Assembly: GCF_014805685.1 (NCBI RefSeq)
Contig: NC_060898.1
Span: forward strand, 6,686,001 to 6,750,000
Direction: 5' to 3'
DNA length: 64,000 nucleotides
Source of the DNA: Silurus meridionalis
Taxonomy: Eukaryota > Chordata > Actinopteri > Siluriformes > Siluridae
The notes under the pieces are model-generated. The model worked only from the letters and a program-made list of their open reading frames with translations, did not search any database and was not told the origin of the DNA. The position numbers and the translations under genes are program-made. This document shows, piece after piece, positions 22,495 to 34,789 of the stretch; position 1 is the stretch's first letter; each line of letters opens with the position of its first letter.

Positions 22495-23345
22495 TAGGTA
22501 AAGAGGGAGTAGAGTAGTGGGCTCAAAACACAGCCCTGTGGGATGCCAGTGTTCAGAATGAGGGTTGAGTATACCTGTTTGTCCCATCTAACAGACTGAG
22601 GTCTGTTGGTGAGAAAGTCCAGAATCCATCTGCAAGTAGAGGTGCAGATACCCAGGTCACTGAGCTTAGTGATCAGAACTAAATGATATTGAATGCAGAA
22701 CTAAACAAAATGAACAGCATTCTGATGTGATTGTTGTTTTTATCCAGGTGGGTGAGGGCTGAATGAAGAGCCGTGGAAACTGCATCCTCTGTCGATTTGT
22801 TTGGGCAACCATCACTGGTATGGTGGTCTTAGTGGGACAGGTTGAATATGTCAGTGAAGATCTATGCAGGTTGATCAGCGCATGCTCTGAGAACACGTCA
22901 TATTATGCCGTCCGGGCCAACTGTGTTGCGTGCATCCACTCCGATAAATACTGAATAGACGTCCGTTGTTGAAAGACACAGTGGGCTGTGGGCAGAAGAA
23001 GAGTCAATGATTGAGGTGAAATGTCCTATGCCTTAATCAAAACAAGCAAAAAAGTGATCGAGTTTGGCGGTAGGAAGGCACTGCTGGTTGATAGAGATCG
23101 TATTTTTGGTTTGTAGTCTGTGATGGTCTGGATGCCTTTCCACTTGCTTTTGTGATCAGATTTGTGGAAGTGCTCTTCTACTGTATATAGAGTTTGTATG
23201 CGTATTTGGTATCTCCTAATACCACTTTTCAGGTTGGCTTTGGCTCTGTTGTAGTCTTCTCTATTGTCAGATTAAAAAAAGCAGCATCTCTTGCTTTCAG
23301 CAGGAGACGGACCTCAGAGTTCATCTACAGCTTTAGAGTATGATA
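22495..23345 (-). pseudogene. Rex1/CR1-like LINE reverse transcriptase relic
   Basis: The minus strand reads a non-LTR reverse transcriptase. 'cacagccctgtgggatgcca' gives the [12 protein letters not shown] block (motif B region), and 'ctgttggtgagaaagtccag' gives [11 protein letters not shown] further part at 23,100-23,345 matches the upstream ORF2 region, with 'gatggtctggatgcctttcc'. Many stops and deletions. A matching C-terminal fragment of this family lies at 46,320-46,740 and a 3' UTR at 43,130-43,445. Confidence 0.75.
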
Positions 23346-23420
23346 AATGCTTGAACTGCCATAACTTTGAATAATGAAACACCTAGCTGCTTCTTTTATT
23401 ATTAAGGATTAAATAGATAT

Positions 23421-23884
23421 ACACTAATAAACACTGATATGCCACCAAAACAGCTCTGACCCACTGCGAACTCCAACAAAAGAACTCCACAAAACTCTAA
23501 TGGTGGTCCGTGGTATCTGGCACTAAATTAGAAAAGGATTCTAATGTTCATGTTCCTCGAATCATTCTTTACATTGTTTGCAGTGTGGCAGAGTGCATTA
23601 TCCTGCTGAAACAGACCACTGCTATTAGGAAATACCATTGCTAAAGTGTACTTGGTCTGCAACAATATTTAGGTAGGTGGTACATATCAAGGGATTAAGG
23701 GTGTTATTCCTTGGATCACATTTGGTAGGTACTAATAGGGACCGAAGATCTGCAGTTTTGGAAATGGTCTGTTCCCCAGTAGCTGAACCTTTCCTGCTTG
23801 CAACACAACAAATTTGATAGCTGGTTTAACTGTTTGATGTTATTCACCTGTCAATGGTTTTAATGTGATGGCTGATCAGTGTAA
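23421..23884 (-). mobile_element. Internally deleted Tc1-like transposon
   Basis: The ends are roughly inverted: 'acactgatatgcc' on the left against 'ggctgatcagtgt' on the right. The interior holds pieces of the same transposase family as at 18,661 and 29,203, but different ones: 'gtggcagagtgcattatcct', 'ttggtctgcaacaatattta' and 'ggtaggtggtac'. It is a separate deletion product. Confidence 0.7.
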
Positions 23885-24002
23885 TATTAGGCATGGTGTC
23901 CAACAAAACACAGACTTATAGCCAAATGTTGACAATTGTGCTACTATTTATAGGTATAAATCTAAACTAGGCTATAGGTTTCAAATATGCTTTTGAACAT
24001 CC

Positions 24003-24312
24003 CATTCCACATTTAGTCCTCACTTGAAATTATAATGCCCTCTACTCTTGTAGGAAGACATTCGAATAGATTTTGGAGTGTGCTTGTTGAGAGGGTGTTA
24101 GTAAAGTCAGGTAATAATGTAGAGTGAAGGGGGCCTGGGGTGCAGTCAGCATTCCAATTCATCCAACAGGTCTTTATTAGGTCAGAGCTCTACAGCAGGC
24201 TACTCAAGATCTTCCAGTTCAGCATATATAAACCATATCTTCATGGAGTGCATTTTGTGCACAGGGGCAATGTCATGCTGGAACAGGTTTGGGTCTCCTA
24301 GTTCCAAGTAAA
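24003..24312. mobile_element. Mariner/Tc1-like non-autonomous element, partial
   Basis: Shares 'aaagtcaggtaataatgtag', 'gcctggggtgcagtcagcat', 'ttttgtgcacagg' and 'tcatgctggaacaggttt' with the copies at 32,458, 43,538 and 49,090. Both terminal repeats are missing. Confidence 0.7.
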
Positions 24313-24849
24313 AATTCAGTATTTTCATTCGAGCGTAGCTTAATTTGGATCAAAATGTATTTAACATGAAACTATTTCCAAGTCATTTTGGTTCAAAACA
24401 AAGTATTTCAGCTGACAGGTTTATGTATAATATTATGTATATTATTGCAGCAAACCATCGAAGGACTTCCTTGTCTTTATAAAATGAACAGTGGAGTCTT
24501 TTCTCAACTTGTCACTTGAGTTGAGATCAGTTCAAAGATGCAGGGCAAACTGCAAGTCTAGCTTTTAAGACTTTTTTTTGTGTCAGAGCAGACTAGTATA
24601 AAGCATCTACAGCCAGCTCTCCGGCCCATGTGAAATTCTCCTTGACCTTCATAAAGAGTGCAGACTTCTCTCTGAGCTTAGCACAGGGATATTTTTTATA
24701 GCTCCAACTATGTTTTCTCTGTGTGTTTGTGTCCTTGGGGTTGCATTGCGTACAAATGTAAAGGTCAGGAGAATAGGTTTCTGCGTCATGTGACCGGAAA
24801 AATATTCTTCCATAAAAGAGTTTCTAAATGGTTTTCAACTTGCATTTGG

Positions 24850-25080
24850 CAGTTCGGATGCTTTTGGAGACAAGTTGAGAGAGGCTAGATTGAGATGGAG
24901 ATCAGTAGAAGAATGCTGAGGATGGAGTCGCCAGCCAAGAGTAAAAGAGGAAGGCCAAGGAGAAGTTTTATAGACATGGTAAGAAAAGAGGCAGATGTAG
25001 AGGACAGGGTGATGGAGACGGATGTTCTGCGGTGGCGACCTCTAACAGCAGCAGTCGAGAAGAACAAGAATATTAATAAT
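24850..25080 (+). pseudogene. LINE 3' coding fragment (RTE-like, GRPRRSFID end)
   Basis: The plus strand reads a short open piece with KSKRGRPRRSFIDMVRKEA, followed by DVEDRVMETDVLRWRPLT. This matches the C-terminal end of reverse-transcriptase ORFs common in fish, where a GRPRKRFMD block is followed by DRxxWRxM. The upstream reverse transcriptase is absent. It ends in an (AAT)-like tail near 25,070. Confidence 0.6.
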
Positions 25081-25920
25081 GATGGCTTTAATAAAATACA
25101 TAAACCATAAAAATCTCACAAAAAACATTAGCTAATTGGTTGTATCAATAATGATACCGATAATATTGGTCTTAAAAATACTTGGTGCCAGATCCAAAAG
25201 AAAATAAGTGGTATTTTATTTATATTCTGAGCAAGGCCTTTCAGAAATCTTTTTCCTGAAGCCTGAGATTTTTTCATATTTCTGGCACCAAGCTACAGCT
25301 AGTTTTCCTCACTTCAGCTAATTCTGATGTTAATTCCATTACTAAGCACCAGGTGGCACTGTTGCCTCTGGTTACGTGAACAGTGTGGGTGTCCCAGAAA
25401 GTGCAGAATAATTGGATTTTATTGTTTTTAGAGTTAGATAATGTATGTGTTTTAGCAAATGGGTCACGCTGAATGAGGCACTCAGGCGAAGTTCAAGTTT
25501 CAAGGGAACCACTCAGTAACACTTAACTAATTATTGAGGGGTTTTAATGTAGGGGTGTGTGTGTGTGTGTATGTGTTTTTCTGGCTGGTGTAGCAGAAAC
25601 AGACAAGGTGGTCACACTCTAAAGGTATTGACTCCTTGTGGACAGGTTTATTTGTGAGACATAATTGCAAGATGAAATGATCACTTCAGAATGGGAAGGA
25701 ATAAATGCAAAGAGCAGTGGATGTTGATGTTGATGGAGATGGAGGAACAAAGGTAGAAAGGCAAAGAAAATGAGGGAGAATATTTGGAATGGAGATACTA
25801 GATATATAAAAAAGATGGAACATCCCAAACAGCCCAGAGACTTGAAATGTGAAATAGAAGAAAATATGAAATGCAAAAGAATGGCTAGAATGGTTGAAAG
25901 GAGAGATGCATTATAAGTGA
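25081..25920. other. Intergenic, no recognised gene
   Basis: No exon or known repeat was recognised. A CTCF-like motif, GCACCAGGTGGCACT, is at 25,345-25,360, and a short TG run is near 25,556-25,570. Confidence 0.5.
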
Positions 25921-25924
25921 GAGG

Positions 25925-25927
<3 letters not shown>

Positions 25928-25983
<56 letters not shown>

Positions 25984-26127
25984 AAGGGGGATGCATACAA
26001 TATAAAAACAGAAAGAGGGCAGGTGTAAAGATGTTGGAGGAGAGAGTGGTGAAAAAAGAGAAAGAAAATGAGAATGTTTTGGATGGTTATGTTGGAAAGC
26101 AGAAAGAGAGATGGGGGGGGGAGAGAA

Positions 26128-26165
<38 letters not shown>
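25928..26165. repeat. (GA)n microsatellites
   Basis: Pure GA runs at 25,928-25,982 and 26,133-26,165 with purine-rich sequence between; nearly all bases on this strand are purines. Confidence 0.95.
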
Positions 26166-26170
<5 letters not shown>

Positions 26171-26321
26171 TGTGTGTTTTTATGGTGGCCGTTTGTCGTG
26201 TTTATGTGGCTGGATTTCTTCTCTTTCTTCCTTCGTATCGATGGCGGCGCTGAGCCGCCAGGATTGATGGCACCATATTGCTGTGCTCCAGCAAACCTAA
26301 TGACCCGAAACTCATCACACA

Positions 26322-26323
<2 letters not shown>

Positions 26324-26375
<52 letters not shown>
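26324..26375. repeat. (CA)n microsatellite
   Basis: CA run of about 52 bases. It faces the TG run at 26,434, so the two could pair as a large hairpin. Confidence 0.97.
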
Positions 26376-26379
<4 letters not shown>

Positions 26380-26430
26380 TGCAAGTACACACAAACCAGT
26401 TCTCACTGGGTGTATGTATGTGCATGTATG

Positions 26431-26433
<3 letters not shown>

Positions 26434-26493
<60 letters not shown>
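26434..26493. repeat. (TG)n microsatellite
   Basis: Pure TG run of 60 bases. Confidence 0.97.
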
Positions 26494-26494
<1 letters not shown>

Positions 26495-26816
26495 CTCTGG
26501 TTTACAGATGTGTGGGTTTAATTTTGTTTAATATTTAACCTGTACATGTTGTTTATATTTTCTACCTTGATTGTACATTCCAGGTCAATGTTGACCAGAC
26601 CCAAGAATCCTCTCATAAGTCTCTATACCAAATCATAGATCCATTTAGAAAGGAGCCTCTTTAGATGGTGATTCATGCTTAATTAATGTCTTTTTTTTTT
26701 AGGTTTCATGCCACTCTTTTAAAGATAAAAAGGAGAGTGAGAGAGACACACACACCTTTTCTTGGGATGGAATTTAAACACCCCCTTATGACCTCACGTG
26801 CAGAACTCAGCTGATT

Positions 26817-26928
<112 letters not shown>

Positions 26929-27265
26929 GAGATTCCCATATCAGCCATTAGGGGGCACCGTTTTTCTTCCTCCTCTCTTGCAGTTGCATGCTGAGTTTGT
27001 TAGTACCTTTGGGCCCCCCCCTGCCTTTGGCATGCTCGTGTGTGTGTTTGTGTATGTGAGAGTGTTGTTGACAAGGGGAGGGAAAAAACACATATCCCAC
27101 TGTGCGGAACATATTTGTTTGTTTGACGGGTTTGTTTCTATTTTGGAGGACTTTAGATGATATTGCGCGGCAGCCTTGTGAGCTATTAGTCTTTGTTTGC
27201 CCGATATTTTGCGAGTTTGTTTTACACAATGGATTTTTTTAAACATAAAAAACATAAACGTAATA

Positions 27266-27266
27266 C

Positions 27267-27300
<34 letters not shown>

Positions 27301-27304
27301 TATT
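27266..27304. repeat. (ATT)n microsatellite
   Basis: ATT trinucleotide run of about 39 bases. Confidence 0.95.
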
Positions 27305-28260
27305 CACACCTAAGTGAGAACTTAAATATTGTACATGTTCTTATTGTTCCAGCTTGAATATTATTAAAGGATCCAGAGGGTTTTTTTTATATAGAGATCT
27401 AAATCTATCTATAGAAATAAAACAGTAACAGGTTCAAGGGACCATGTTCATTCGTAAAATTAGTAATGTCTAAAGCTAATTCTTTAGAACTAATGAACTA
27501 TTAGTGTGTTTGTATGGATTTAGAGCAGCTAAAGCATTTTTATATACAGACCTGTTCCCCCCAGAACCCCTGAATCTAGAAAAACAAGGGGGGGGATGGT
27601 GTTGAAGCGGATTTAGAAAAGATAGTTCCTGTTATGAGTAATAAATTAATAGTCTGCCATAGATTTTAAAAAGAGAATAGTGAGACCATCTGCTGTTATG
27701 TGTCTTAAGCATCTGTTCTCTGGCTGTTCTCTAGCACATATAGCATCTCCTCTACTGGATACTTACCAGATAGTCTTTTCTTATGAATCTACAGCAGTTA
27801 CAGCATTTATACATACACATCTAAAGCAACCAGGGCATGCAGGTGTTTTATGACTCTAGAAAAAGACTCTACTCTAAAGGGTCTAAAACAGCAAGTGCAC
27901 AAGTCTGTTTATCTGGGTTTAGAGAAGCTAATGCATCTTTCCAAACAAATTAGGAGCAGGCAAAATGTTAGTTCTTAAAACCTTAATGCAGTTACAGTTG
28001 ATCCATTTGCTCATACTGCTTTAGCACAACCAGAACATGTATTCATGTGGATCTGGGCTAGCTCGAGTGTTTGTTCTTATGAATCTCAAGTTAATTCGAT
28101 GTTTCATTATGTTTGAAAAAAACATTTAGTTTTTATTGCATCTACCTAGTTGGATCTAGAACATTTAGTTGTTCAGAATATTAGAGTGTTTGTACAATGC
28201 TTGGACAATGGATTATAAAAAGAAAAGTAATGTAAATAATATAAAAATAAATGAATATCA
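27305..28260. other. Intergenic, no recognised feature
   Basis: AT-rich unique-looking sequence. Several loosely similar 'atctagaa'/'gcatct' phrases recur, suggesting an old decayed repeat, but no unit could be defined. Confidence 0.4.
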
Positions 28261-28336
<76 letters not shown>

Positions 28337-28338
28337 AA
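28261..28338. repeat. (GAAA)n microsatellite
   Basis: About 19 uninterrupted AAGA/GAAA units. Confidence 0.97.
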
Positions 28339-29202
28339 TCACATCATATCTTTTCTAACATTTTATGTTATATAGCAACCAACATAATACAAGTGAATAT
28401 AAATAGAAAGTTTTATAGGGAAAAAAATTAAATAGAAAAAGCATTTTCCTCATTCACAAGTGTATCAGTTGTTTTAAAAATTATATCTAAAACATTGCAA
28501 AATCTGTTAATCTTCTTAAGCCTTTACTTTGTTGCCTAAGATTTGTGCTTTGGGTTGTACTTGAGCTTGAAAGGGTTGGGGTTTCATACTTTTTCAGCTG
28601 TATAACAGAGGCCTGCAGGTTTTGTTCCCAAAATAAATTGGTATTTGGAGCTATGCAAGATTCCCTCTATCCATTCCCTCTACTTTTTCCAAAAAAGAGC
28701 TTTCATATAGCCCCTATTCTCAAGAATACAAGAATACATGCAAGAAGTACAGCTCCTTTAATATTGTTGTAGATCTCTAAACAGGCTTTATACACATTTT
28801 CTGTCTTGTCCTTTCTTCTGTTTCCTGGTAATGTCCTTGTTGTGCTTCATTTTCTCCACTTCACGGTGTTCAATGATACTAATGTTTCGGAAATTCTTTT
28901 GTACCCCTTTCCTGATTGATACCTTTCAACAATGAGATCTAGTTCATGCTTTGTGAGCTCTTTGAGGACTAAACAGTTAAATGAAATCAAGAGGATGTCA
29001 AGAATATCCTACAGACACATCTGATCTTTATTCAGAAGCACTTGATTGATGACTGGTGTTTGGTCTGTACTTTTGTACATATGTGTGAATTGGAGTCCAC
29101 CACATGCATTTAAATTCTAAGGCTAAATATGTTTTCCAAATATTTTTTTGGGTTGCTACATAAAAATAAAGAAAGGGAAAAGATCTGTCATAACTTTGAG
29201 GC

Positions 29203-29733
29203 CACCGATCAGGCATAACATTATGACCATCTGGCTAATATTGTGTTGGTCCCCCTTTTGCTGCCAAAACACTCCTGACCCATCGAGCATTAACATCATT
29301 AACTTCTTCAGCAATTTGAGCTACAGGAGCTCGTCTGTTGGATCGGACCACACGGACCAGCCTTCCCTCCCCACGTGCATCAATGAACCTTGGCCGCCCA
29401 CGACCTTGTCACCGGTTCACAACTGTTTCTTCCTTGGAACACTTTTGATAGATACTAACCACTGCAGACCAGAAACACCTCACAAGAACTGCAGTTTTGG
29501 AGATGATCTGACCCAGTCGTCTAGACATCACAATTTGCCCTTGTCAAAGTCGCTCAAATCCTTACACTTGCCCAATTTTAAAGCTTCTAACACATTAACA
29601 TTGAGGACAAACTGTTCACTTGCTGCCTAATAAATCTCACCCACTAACAGGTGCCATGATGAAGAGATAATCAGTGTTATTCACTTCACCGTTCATAATG
29701 TTATAATGTCATAATGTTATGACTGGTCAGTGT
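29203..29733 (-). mobile_element. Deletion derivative of a Tc1-like transposon with both ends
   Basis: Terminal repeats are visible: 'caccgatcaggcataacatt' plus 'atgac' at the left, and its inverted counterpart 'gtcataatgttatgactggt' plus 'cagtg' at the right. The minus strand keeps the transposase N-terminus (KCKDLSDFDKGKLV-like, then a DNA-binding section with GRGRPRFIDARGEGRLVRVV). This is joined straight to the C-terminal AAKGGPTQY. The catalytic domain is lost. It is the more complete sister of 18,661-19,050. Confidence 0.82.
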
Positions 29734-30005
29734 ACCTTTTATCTCTTTACTAGCTAAAGGGTCTTGTACTAGATTTAAAAAATGGCGCTCAAAATTTGCA
29801 TGTAATTTCTGTATTAGTATGCTGAAATGCTAATCACTGACAGTTTGTCGCTTCTACCCTGAGCATTAAGATTACATCAGAGTGCTATTTGGATATCGCT
29901 CTCTGTCGTTCTCTCCCTCCTCCTTAAACGACCTTCTTTACATGCCCCCAGGCCTCAAGGCCGAGAGATGTGCTATTTTTACTAATATGATCTCACACCT
30001 CTTCT

Positions 30006-30012
<7 letters not shown>

Positions 30013-30087
<75 letters not shown>

Positions 30088-30143
30088 CACACACACAAAA
30101 ACACACAACCACCCTTAGCATACATGGCCCTGATGAACCTGGA

Positions 30144-30215
<72 letters not shown>
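30013..30215. repeat. Two (CA)n microsatellites
   Basis: CA runs at 30,013-30,084 and 30,147-30,215, separated by about 60 bases of non-repeat sequence. Confidence 0.97.
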
Positions 30216-30217
<2 letters not shown>

Positions 30218-30464
30218 CAGCCCCTCACAGGTATGAATGTACGAGGGTATTCAGGTGTCTCAGGCCAACAGTGTGGAACATCTGTTAGCAACTAATCACA
30301 TTTTTTTCCTCGCAAGGTGAGAGCTCGATTTTGCCATTTAAATTCTCTTTTCCTATCCACCTTCAAGCACTGAGCACAATGGCACTACTCTCTCCTTCTC
30401 TTTCTTCTATTCTCTCTTTCTTCCTATCTTTCTCCTTGCACCCTCTTTTCCTTTTTAGACTTTC

Positions 30465-30468
<4 letters not shown>

Positions 30469-30527
<59 letters not shown>

Positions 30528-30647
30528 TATAACCCCTTCCTTTCTGCCTTCCTTCCACCACCCCTTTTCTCTATTCAGCTGGAGCCTTCTCTGTTTCTTT
30601 ATCTTTCCCTCCCGTTTCTCTCCCTTGCTCTCTGTCTCGTCTCACGT

Positions 30648-30701
<54 letters not shown>

Positions 30702-30962
30702 CAAATGCAGCCTCCTTATCAGAGCGAGAGTGCTGATTGTCAGCTCGTCCCTCACTTTGATTGACAGCTCAGGCTTTGCGCCAGAACGGCTGATTTTGTC
30801 AATGTTTGTCTGCGCACCCTTATCACCAAACCTTATATTAACTGTCTTCCACGGTGAGCTCAGACACTCGCTCTTCATCTAGATCACTTTTCTCTCCCTT
30901 CCTCCCTCCACATCTTGTTCTCCCTTTCCTCATTTACTCGTCCTGTTTTGCTCTTCTTGTCT

Positions 30963-31019
<57 letters not shown>
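30469..31019. repeat. Three (TC)n microsatellites
   Basis: TC runs at 30,469-30,525, 30,652-30,696 and 30,966-31,019, embedded in pyrimidine-rich sequence. Open frames here are an artefact of the repeat. Confidence 0.97.
30715..30860. promoter_or_regulatory. Unique island with PBX/MEIS-type site between TC repeats
   Basis: A unique, more GC-rich stretch isolated between two TC repeats. It contains TGATTGACAG (30,758-30,767), a perfect PBX/MEIS-type decamer, and a near match TGATTGTCAG at 30,733-30,742. Candidate enhancer core; conservation is not tested. Confidence 0.3.
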
Positions 31020-31023
<4 letters not shown>

Positions 31024-32455
31024 TACTGTGATTGTTGGCATAGGGAATGCTAACAATTGTATATGAATATTCAAAAATGCCACTCTTTCTTGTTTGCTGG
31101 CGAAGAACTTGAAGTGACCATGATGCAGCCTAAAATTTCAATATGCCGTGGTGGTGTTCACGTCATGACATATGTTTACACATAAGGCTCAAATAATTAC
31201 ATTCGATTAACTCCTCTGTTCTTAAATTTTTCTCATTTTTGCCATTTTCTCTCTCTCTCACTCTTTCTCTCTCTCTCGCTCTCTTACTCCCTCACTCTTT
31301 CACACTTGTGTTTTCTTTCACACATACACTAAAAGAATTTAATTGCATGATCCACTGAGACCTCAGGTCTTCACTTTGTAAAGATCTTGCCTAAATCCAG
31401 TTTGTTTGTTTGTTTGTTTTTAAGTTGCTTGCTTGTTTTCTCAATTAAGACAGATGAGGATACCTGACAGGGAATAGAAAGTTTTTTTTAACTATTGCAA
31501 GTTAAAGAATTTGACTCCTACTAGATAGTAGCGTAGTTTATTTCCAGTCCGGTGTGAAATAACCAACAAATGCAGGCTGTTAGTGACAATAAAGTTGTCT
31601 ATAGATGCAGAATTTTTTAAACCAGAGCACTGCTGACCTCTTGTTTTTAACTCGTGGTGATTCATTTTCCATAACAGTGGGTCTTCAAAAGTTAATATCA
31701 ATGTATTAATTCGAATATGTTATGGTTATAACTGTATATATTATGCATATATCAAAATGTTTTGTATTTTAAAAAAATACATTTTCAGAAGGAGTCTTCA
31801 GTATCACACTTTCAAATAGAATAGTTTTGAAAGACTGATGTTTTTGACATTTTTGCTACAGAAATGTCTTCAGGAATCAGGGTTTTTTTTGTTTTCCTCT
31901 CGTTCAAAATTAAGAAAATGAAATTGAGATTTAATTAGGGTTGGGAATTTGTAACTGCAATGTAGACTATATTAATTTGTGTTTTTTCTTGTCACTGAGC
32001 ACGACTTTCCATTTAATGTGTGTCAATAGGAATTATTTTTGGTGCCTCCGCCACGTTTTTCTTTTTGCCACTGGGCACTATTACTCAACATTTAATCAGA
32101 AGATTTTATCCTTGTTTTTATTGCTTTATATTCTGTAAGCTACTCGCTATTATATACCATTGTGAGTAGTTTCTTACAGTAAAATACCGTTAATTAACGA
32201 GACTGCATTAATTATAATTAGAGACACACACATTTATTACAGTATAACAACCATCTTTGATAAAAAAAAAATGTGGAAAAAGAAATGGGTAAAGATCTGT
32301 CAGCATTACCCATGATCCTCAACCTCTGTTGCTATGGAGACGGAGCCAGATGGAGCCAGATGGAGTCAGTCGTGCTGAGTGTCACGAAAAAAGAAGGAGA
32401 TTCGTGTCCATGAACACAAATCAATAGATTACATTCCAGTGACTGTGTTGGGAAT
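31020..32455. other. Intergenic, no recognised gene
   Basis: AT-rich. Only scattered CT runs near 31,250-31,290 and a short (GTTT)n near 31,400 were noted. Confidence 0.5.
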
Positions 32456-32457
32456 AT

Positions 32458-32928
32458 ACACTATATGGACACACGTTTGTGGACACCTGACCATAAGATT
32501 CCTATGTGTTCCATGAACATTCCATTCCACATTAAGTACCAATTTGCTGTTATAAATATCCTCCAAGCATTTGGGAAGATGGTACACTAGATTTGGAGTT
32601 CGCTTGTGGAGATTTGTTCTCAGCCACAAGGGCATTAGGGTGATGTAAGGGTGAGGAGGCCTGGGGTGCAGTCAGCATTCGAATTCATGCCAAAGGTGTT
32701 TAGTAGGGTTGAGGTCAGAGGTTTATAGCAGGCTACTCAAGAACTTGATCCCATGTAAACCATATTGTCATAGAGCTGGCTTTGTGCACAGGGTCATTGT
32801 CAAGCTGGAACAGGTTTGGGTCTCCTTGTTCAGTTGAAGGGAATCTTCAGTTGTGCGATAACAGTTTGAGGAAGACTCACTCATGGCAGGAACAGCTAGG
32901 TGTCCCAATACCTTCGTCCATATAGTGT
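32458..32928. mobile_element. Mariner/Tc1-like non-autonomous element, ends intact
   Basis: Perfect 13-base terminal inverted repeats: ACACTATATGGAC at 32,458-32,470 and GTCCATATAGTGT at 32,916-32,928. The interior has shrunken transposase remnants ('ggcctggggtgcagtcagca', 'gggttgaggtcagaggttta', 'ctttgtgcacaggg'). Length is 471 bases; there is no open frame. Confidence 0.85.
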
Positions 32929-33589
32929 GTATATGATTGATTTTGATTTTTATTTTACACTGACTTATGTATAAATAAATACATATTAGTTTGACATAAA
33001 TGAGCAAATGCAATGTTGCTTTATGTAGCAATAAATTCTTCTACACCTTAAAGTTTTGGGACATAAGATCTGATTTCTTATTATTATTATTGGATTTGAA
33101 TTGTAAAAATTTTAACACAAAAAAAAAATCAAACACAAAAAAATTAAATTTAATTAAAGTTAAATAGTAAAAAAAAAAAAAAACCTTGATCTATTAAGCG
33201 TTTCATTTGCATATTGCAAGTGTTCATGTGTTCAGAAGCATTTCCTCACCTCACTGCTAAGTGTTGCATTGTCAGGTTCGGCACGTGTTCAGTCAATTAG
33301 GCCTTTAATTAAGCAGCAGGATTAGTGCAAGGTCACAACTCACTGGAGTCTGAACAGGCTGACGGTAACCTTTGACCTAAACCCCAGCACTATCAGATGC
33401 TTTGGCTTATTAAGTACAATGGCTGGATTATTAAACTCACAGTCACTAAAGCTACATTCATCTTATATTCTATGCACATATTGTGAGATTTAACTTTTAT
33501 ACAAATAAAAAGATTTATGTTAAAGACTGAACACTAGTTTGTGCATAAAGCTTGGTGAAGAAGGTCATAAATAGTGGTAGTAGTATTAG

Positions 33590-34045
33590 TAATACTAATA
33601 ATAATTGTAGCAGTACTAAAAGTAGTAGCAGTGATAGAGCTATAATGAATGGACATTTGGTGTCAGGTGAGAATGGTTGCCCTTTTGAGGTTTTTTTTGG
33701 TTCTCATCAAGGTTTCTTCCTCATTTTCCTCGCCACTATTGCAACTGGCTTGCTCATTAGGGATAAACTTCTAGTAAATTTTTTAAATCTAGGTAAAATC
33801 TAATTAAATCTGTTAATTAGTTTTGGGAGAATGTCCATTTAATTTAATTAAATTAATAGCAATAGTAGTAATAGTAATAGTTGCTGCACTAGGAGTAGTA
33901 ATAGTACTTGTAGAAAGAGGAGTAGTACTAGTAATTGTTTTAGTAATTACAGTAGTAGGAATAGCAGTAGTTGTTACACTAGAAATAGTAGTAGGAGTAG
34001 TAGAAGTAAAAATAATAACAGTAGTCATAGTTCTTGCACTAGTAG
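33590..34045. repeat. Degenerate TAG/TAA trinucleotide array
   Basis: Irregular runs of tag, taa and gta trinucleotides over 33,590-33,640 and 33,855-34,045, interrupted by an L2 tail fragment. Similar arrays lie at 34,565-34,680 and 37,880-38,180. Reading frames through them give Val/Ile- or Thr/Ser-rich strings and are not genes. Confidence 0.85.
33645..33780 (+). mobile_element. L2 LINE 3' UTR fragment
   Basis: Matches 8,415-8,545 of the L2 tail: 'tggacatttggtg', 'ctcatcaaggtttcttcctc' and 'ttgctcattagggataaact'. Confidence 0.7.
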
Positions 34046-34562
34046 AAGTTCTATTCAATTAATTTTTTTTTGTATAGCGCTTTTAACAATAAACATTGCC
34101 TCAAAGCAGCTTTACACAGATAATGTGGTGATTATAATGTGAATATGTTCTTTATAAGTAAGTTTGTCCCTGATGAGCAAGCCGGTGGCAACTGTGGAAA
34201 GGAAAAACTCCCCGAGATGGCATAAGGAAGAAACCTTCAGAGGAAACAGACCCAAGATGGAACCCATCCTCATTTATAGCAGATATACGATGTTGCGGGG
34301 TACAGTGATGATGCTCAGAAGCGAAAAGAAGTCCTGAGTCAATGTAGCAGACTGTTGACATTAGCTACAGTCTAATCCATCCTCAAAGCTCCGTTCTTAC
34401 TCTGGAATTTGGAGCCACCCAAGGTGTTGATGAGAAACCGTCCCAAGCTGCACAGAGTGGCCTCCAATCGAAGAGAACACGATCCAGAGGCAGGCCTGGG
34501 CGAAGTGGGAAGATCCACAAAGGGGGGAGGGGCAGGAACAGTGGTCACTGGAACCTCAGGAT
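34045..34562 (-). mobile_element. L2 LINE 3' UTR fragment, inverted, about 0.5 kb
   Basis: In reverse orientation it matches most of the L2 3' UTR at 8,190-8,660: 'tgtatagcgcttttaacaat', 'gcctcaaagcagctttacac', 'ccctgatgagcaagcc', 'ccgagatggcataaggaaga' and 'gtggtcactggaacctcagg'. It is flanked on both sides by the TAG-type array. Confidence 0.85.
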
Positions 34563-34564
34563 TT

Positions 34565-34680
34565 CTAACAATGATAGAAGTAGTTATAGTAGTAGTAGTA
34601 TCAATAGTAATAATAGCAATAATACTAATAGTAATACTAGTATCAATAGTTATTGCATAAGGAGTAGTTCTAATAGACAG
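34565..34680. repeat. TAG/TAA trinucleotide array, second segment
   Basis: Continues the array of 33,590-34,045 on the far side of the L2 tail. It ends where an 'agggatgggcagtattta' MITE-type end begins. Confidence 0.8.
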
Positions 34681-34681
34681 G

Positions 34682-34770
34682 GATGGGCAGTATTTATGAT
34701 AAATGTATTTCAAATATGTATTTCAATTCTAAAAAAGGATTTTGTAATTGGTATTTAATAGGGTTGATGA
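34682..34770. mobile_element. MITE-type end (GGGATGGGCAGTATTT), left piece
   Basis: The block 'agggatgggcagtatttatg' followed by 'aaatgtatttcaaatatgta' resembles fish MITEs rich in AAATAC. Similar AAATAC-rich sequence lies at 37,690-37,860, beyond the R2-group LINE. The LINE may therefore sit inside this MITE. Weak support. Confidence 0.4.
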
Positions 34771-34789
34771 AAATGGCTTCATGTCTGTT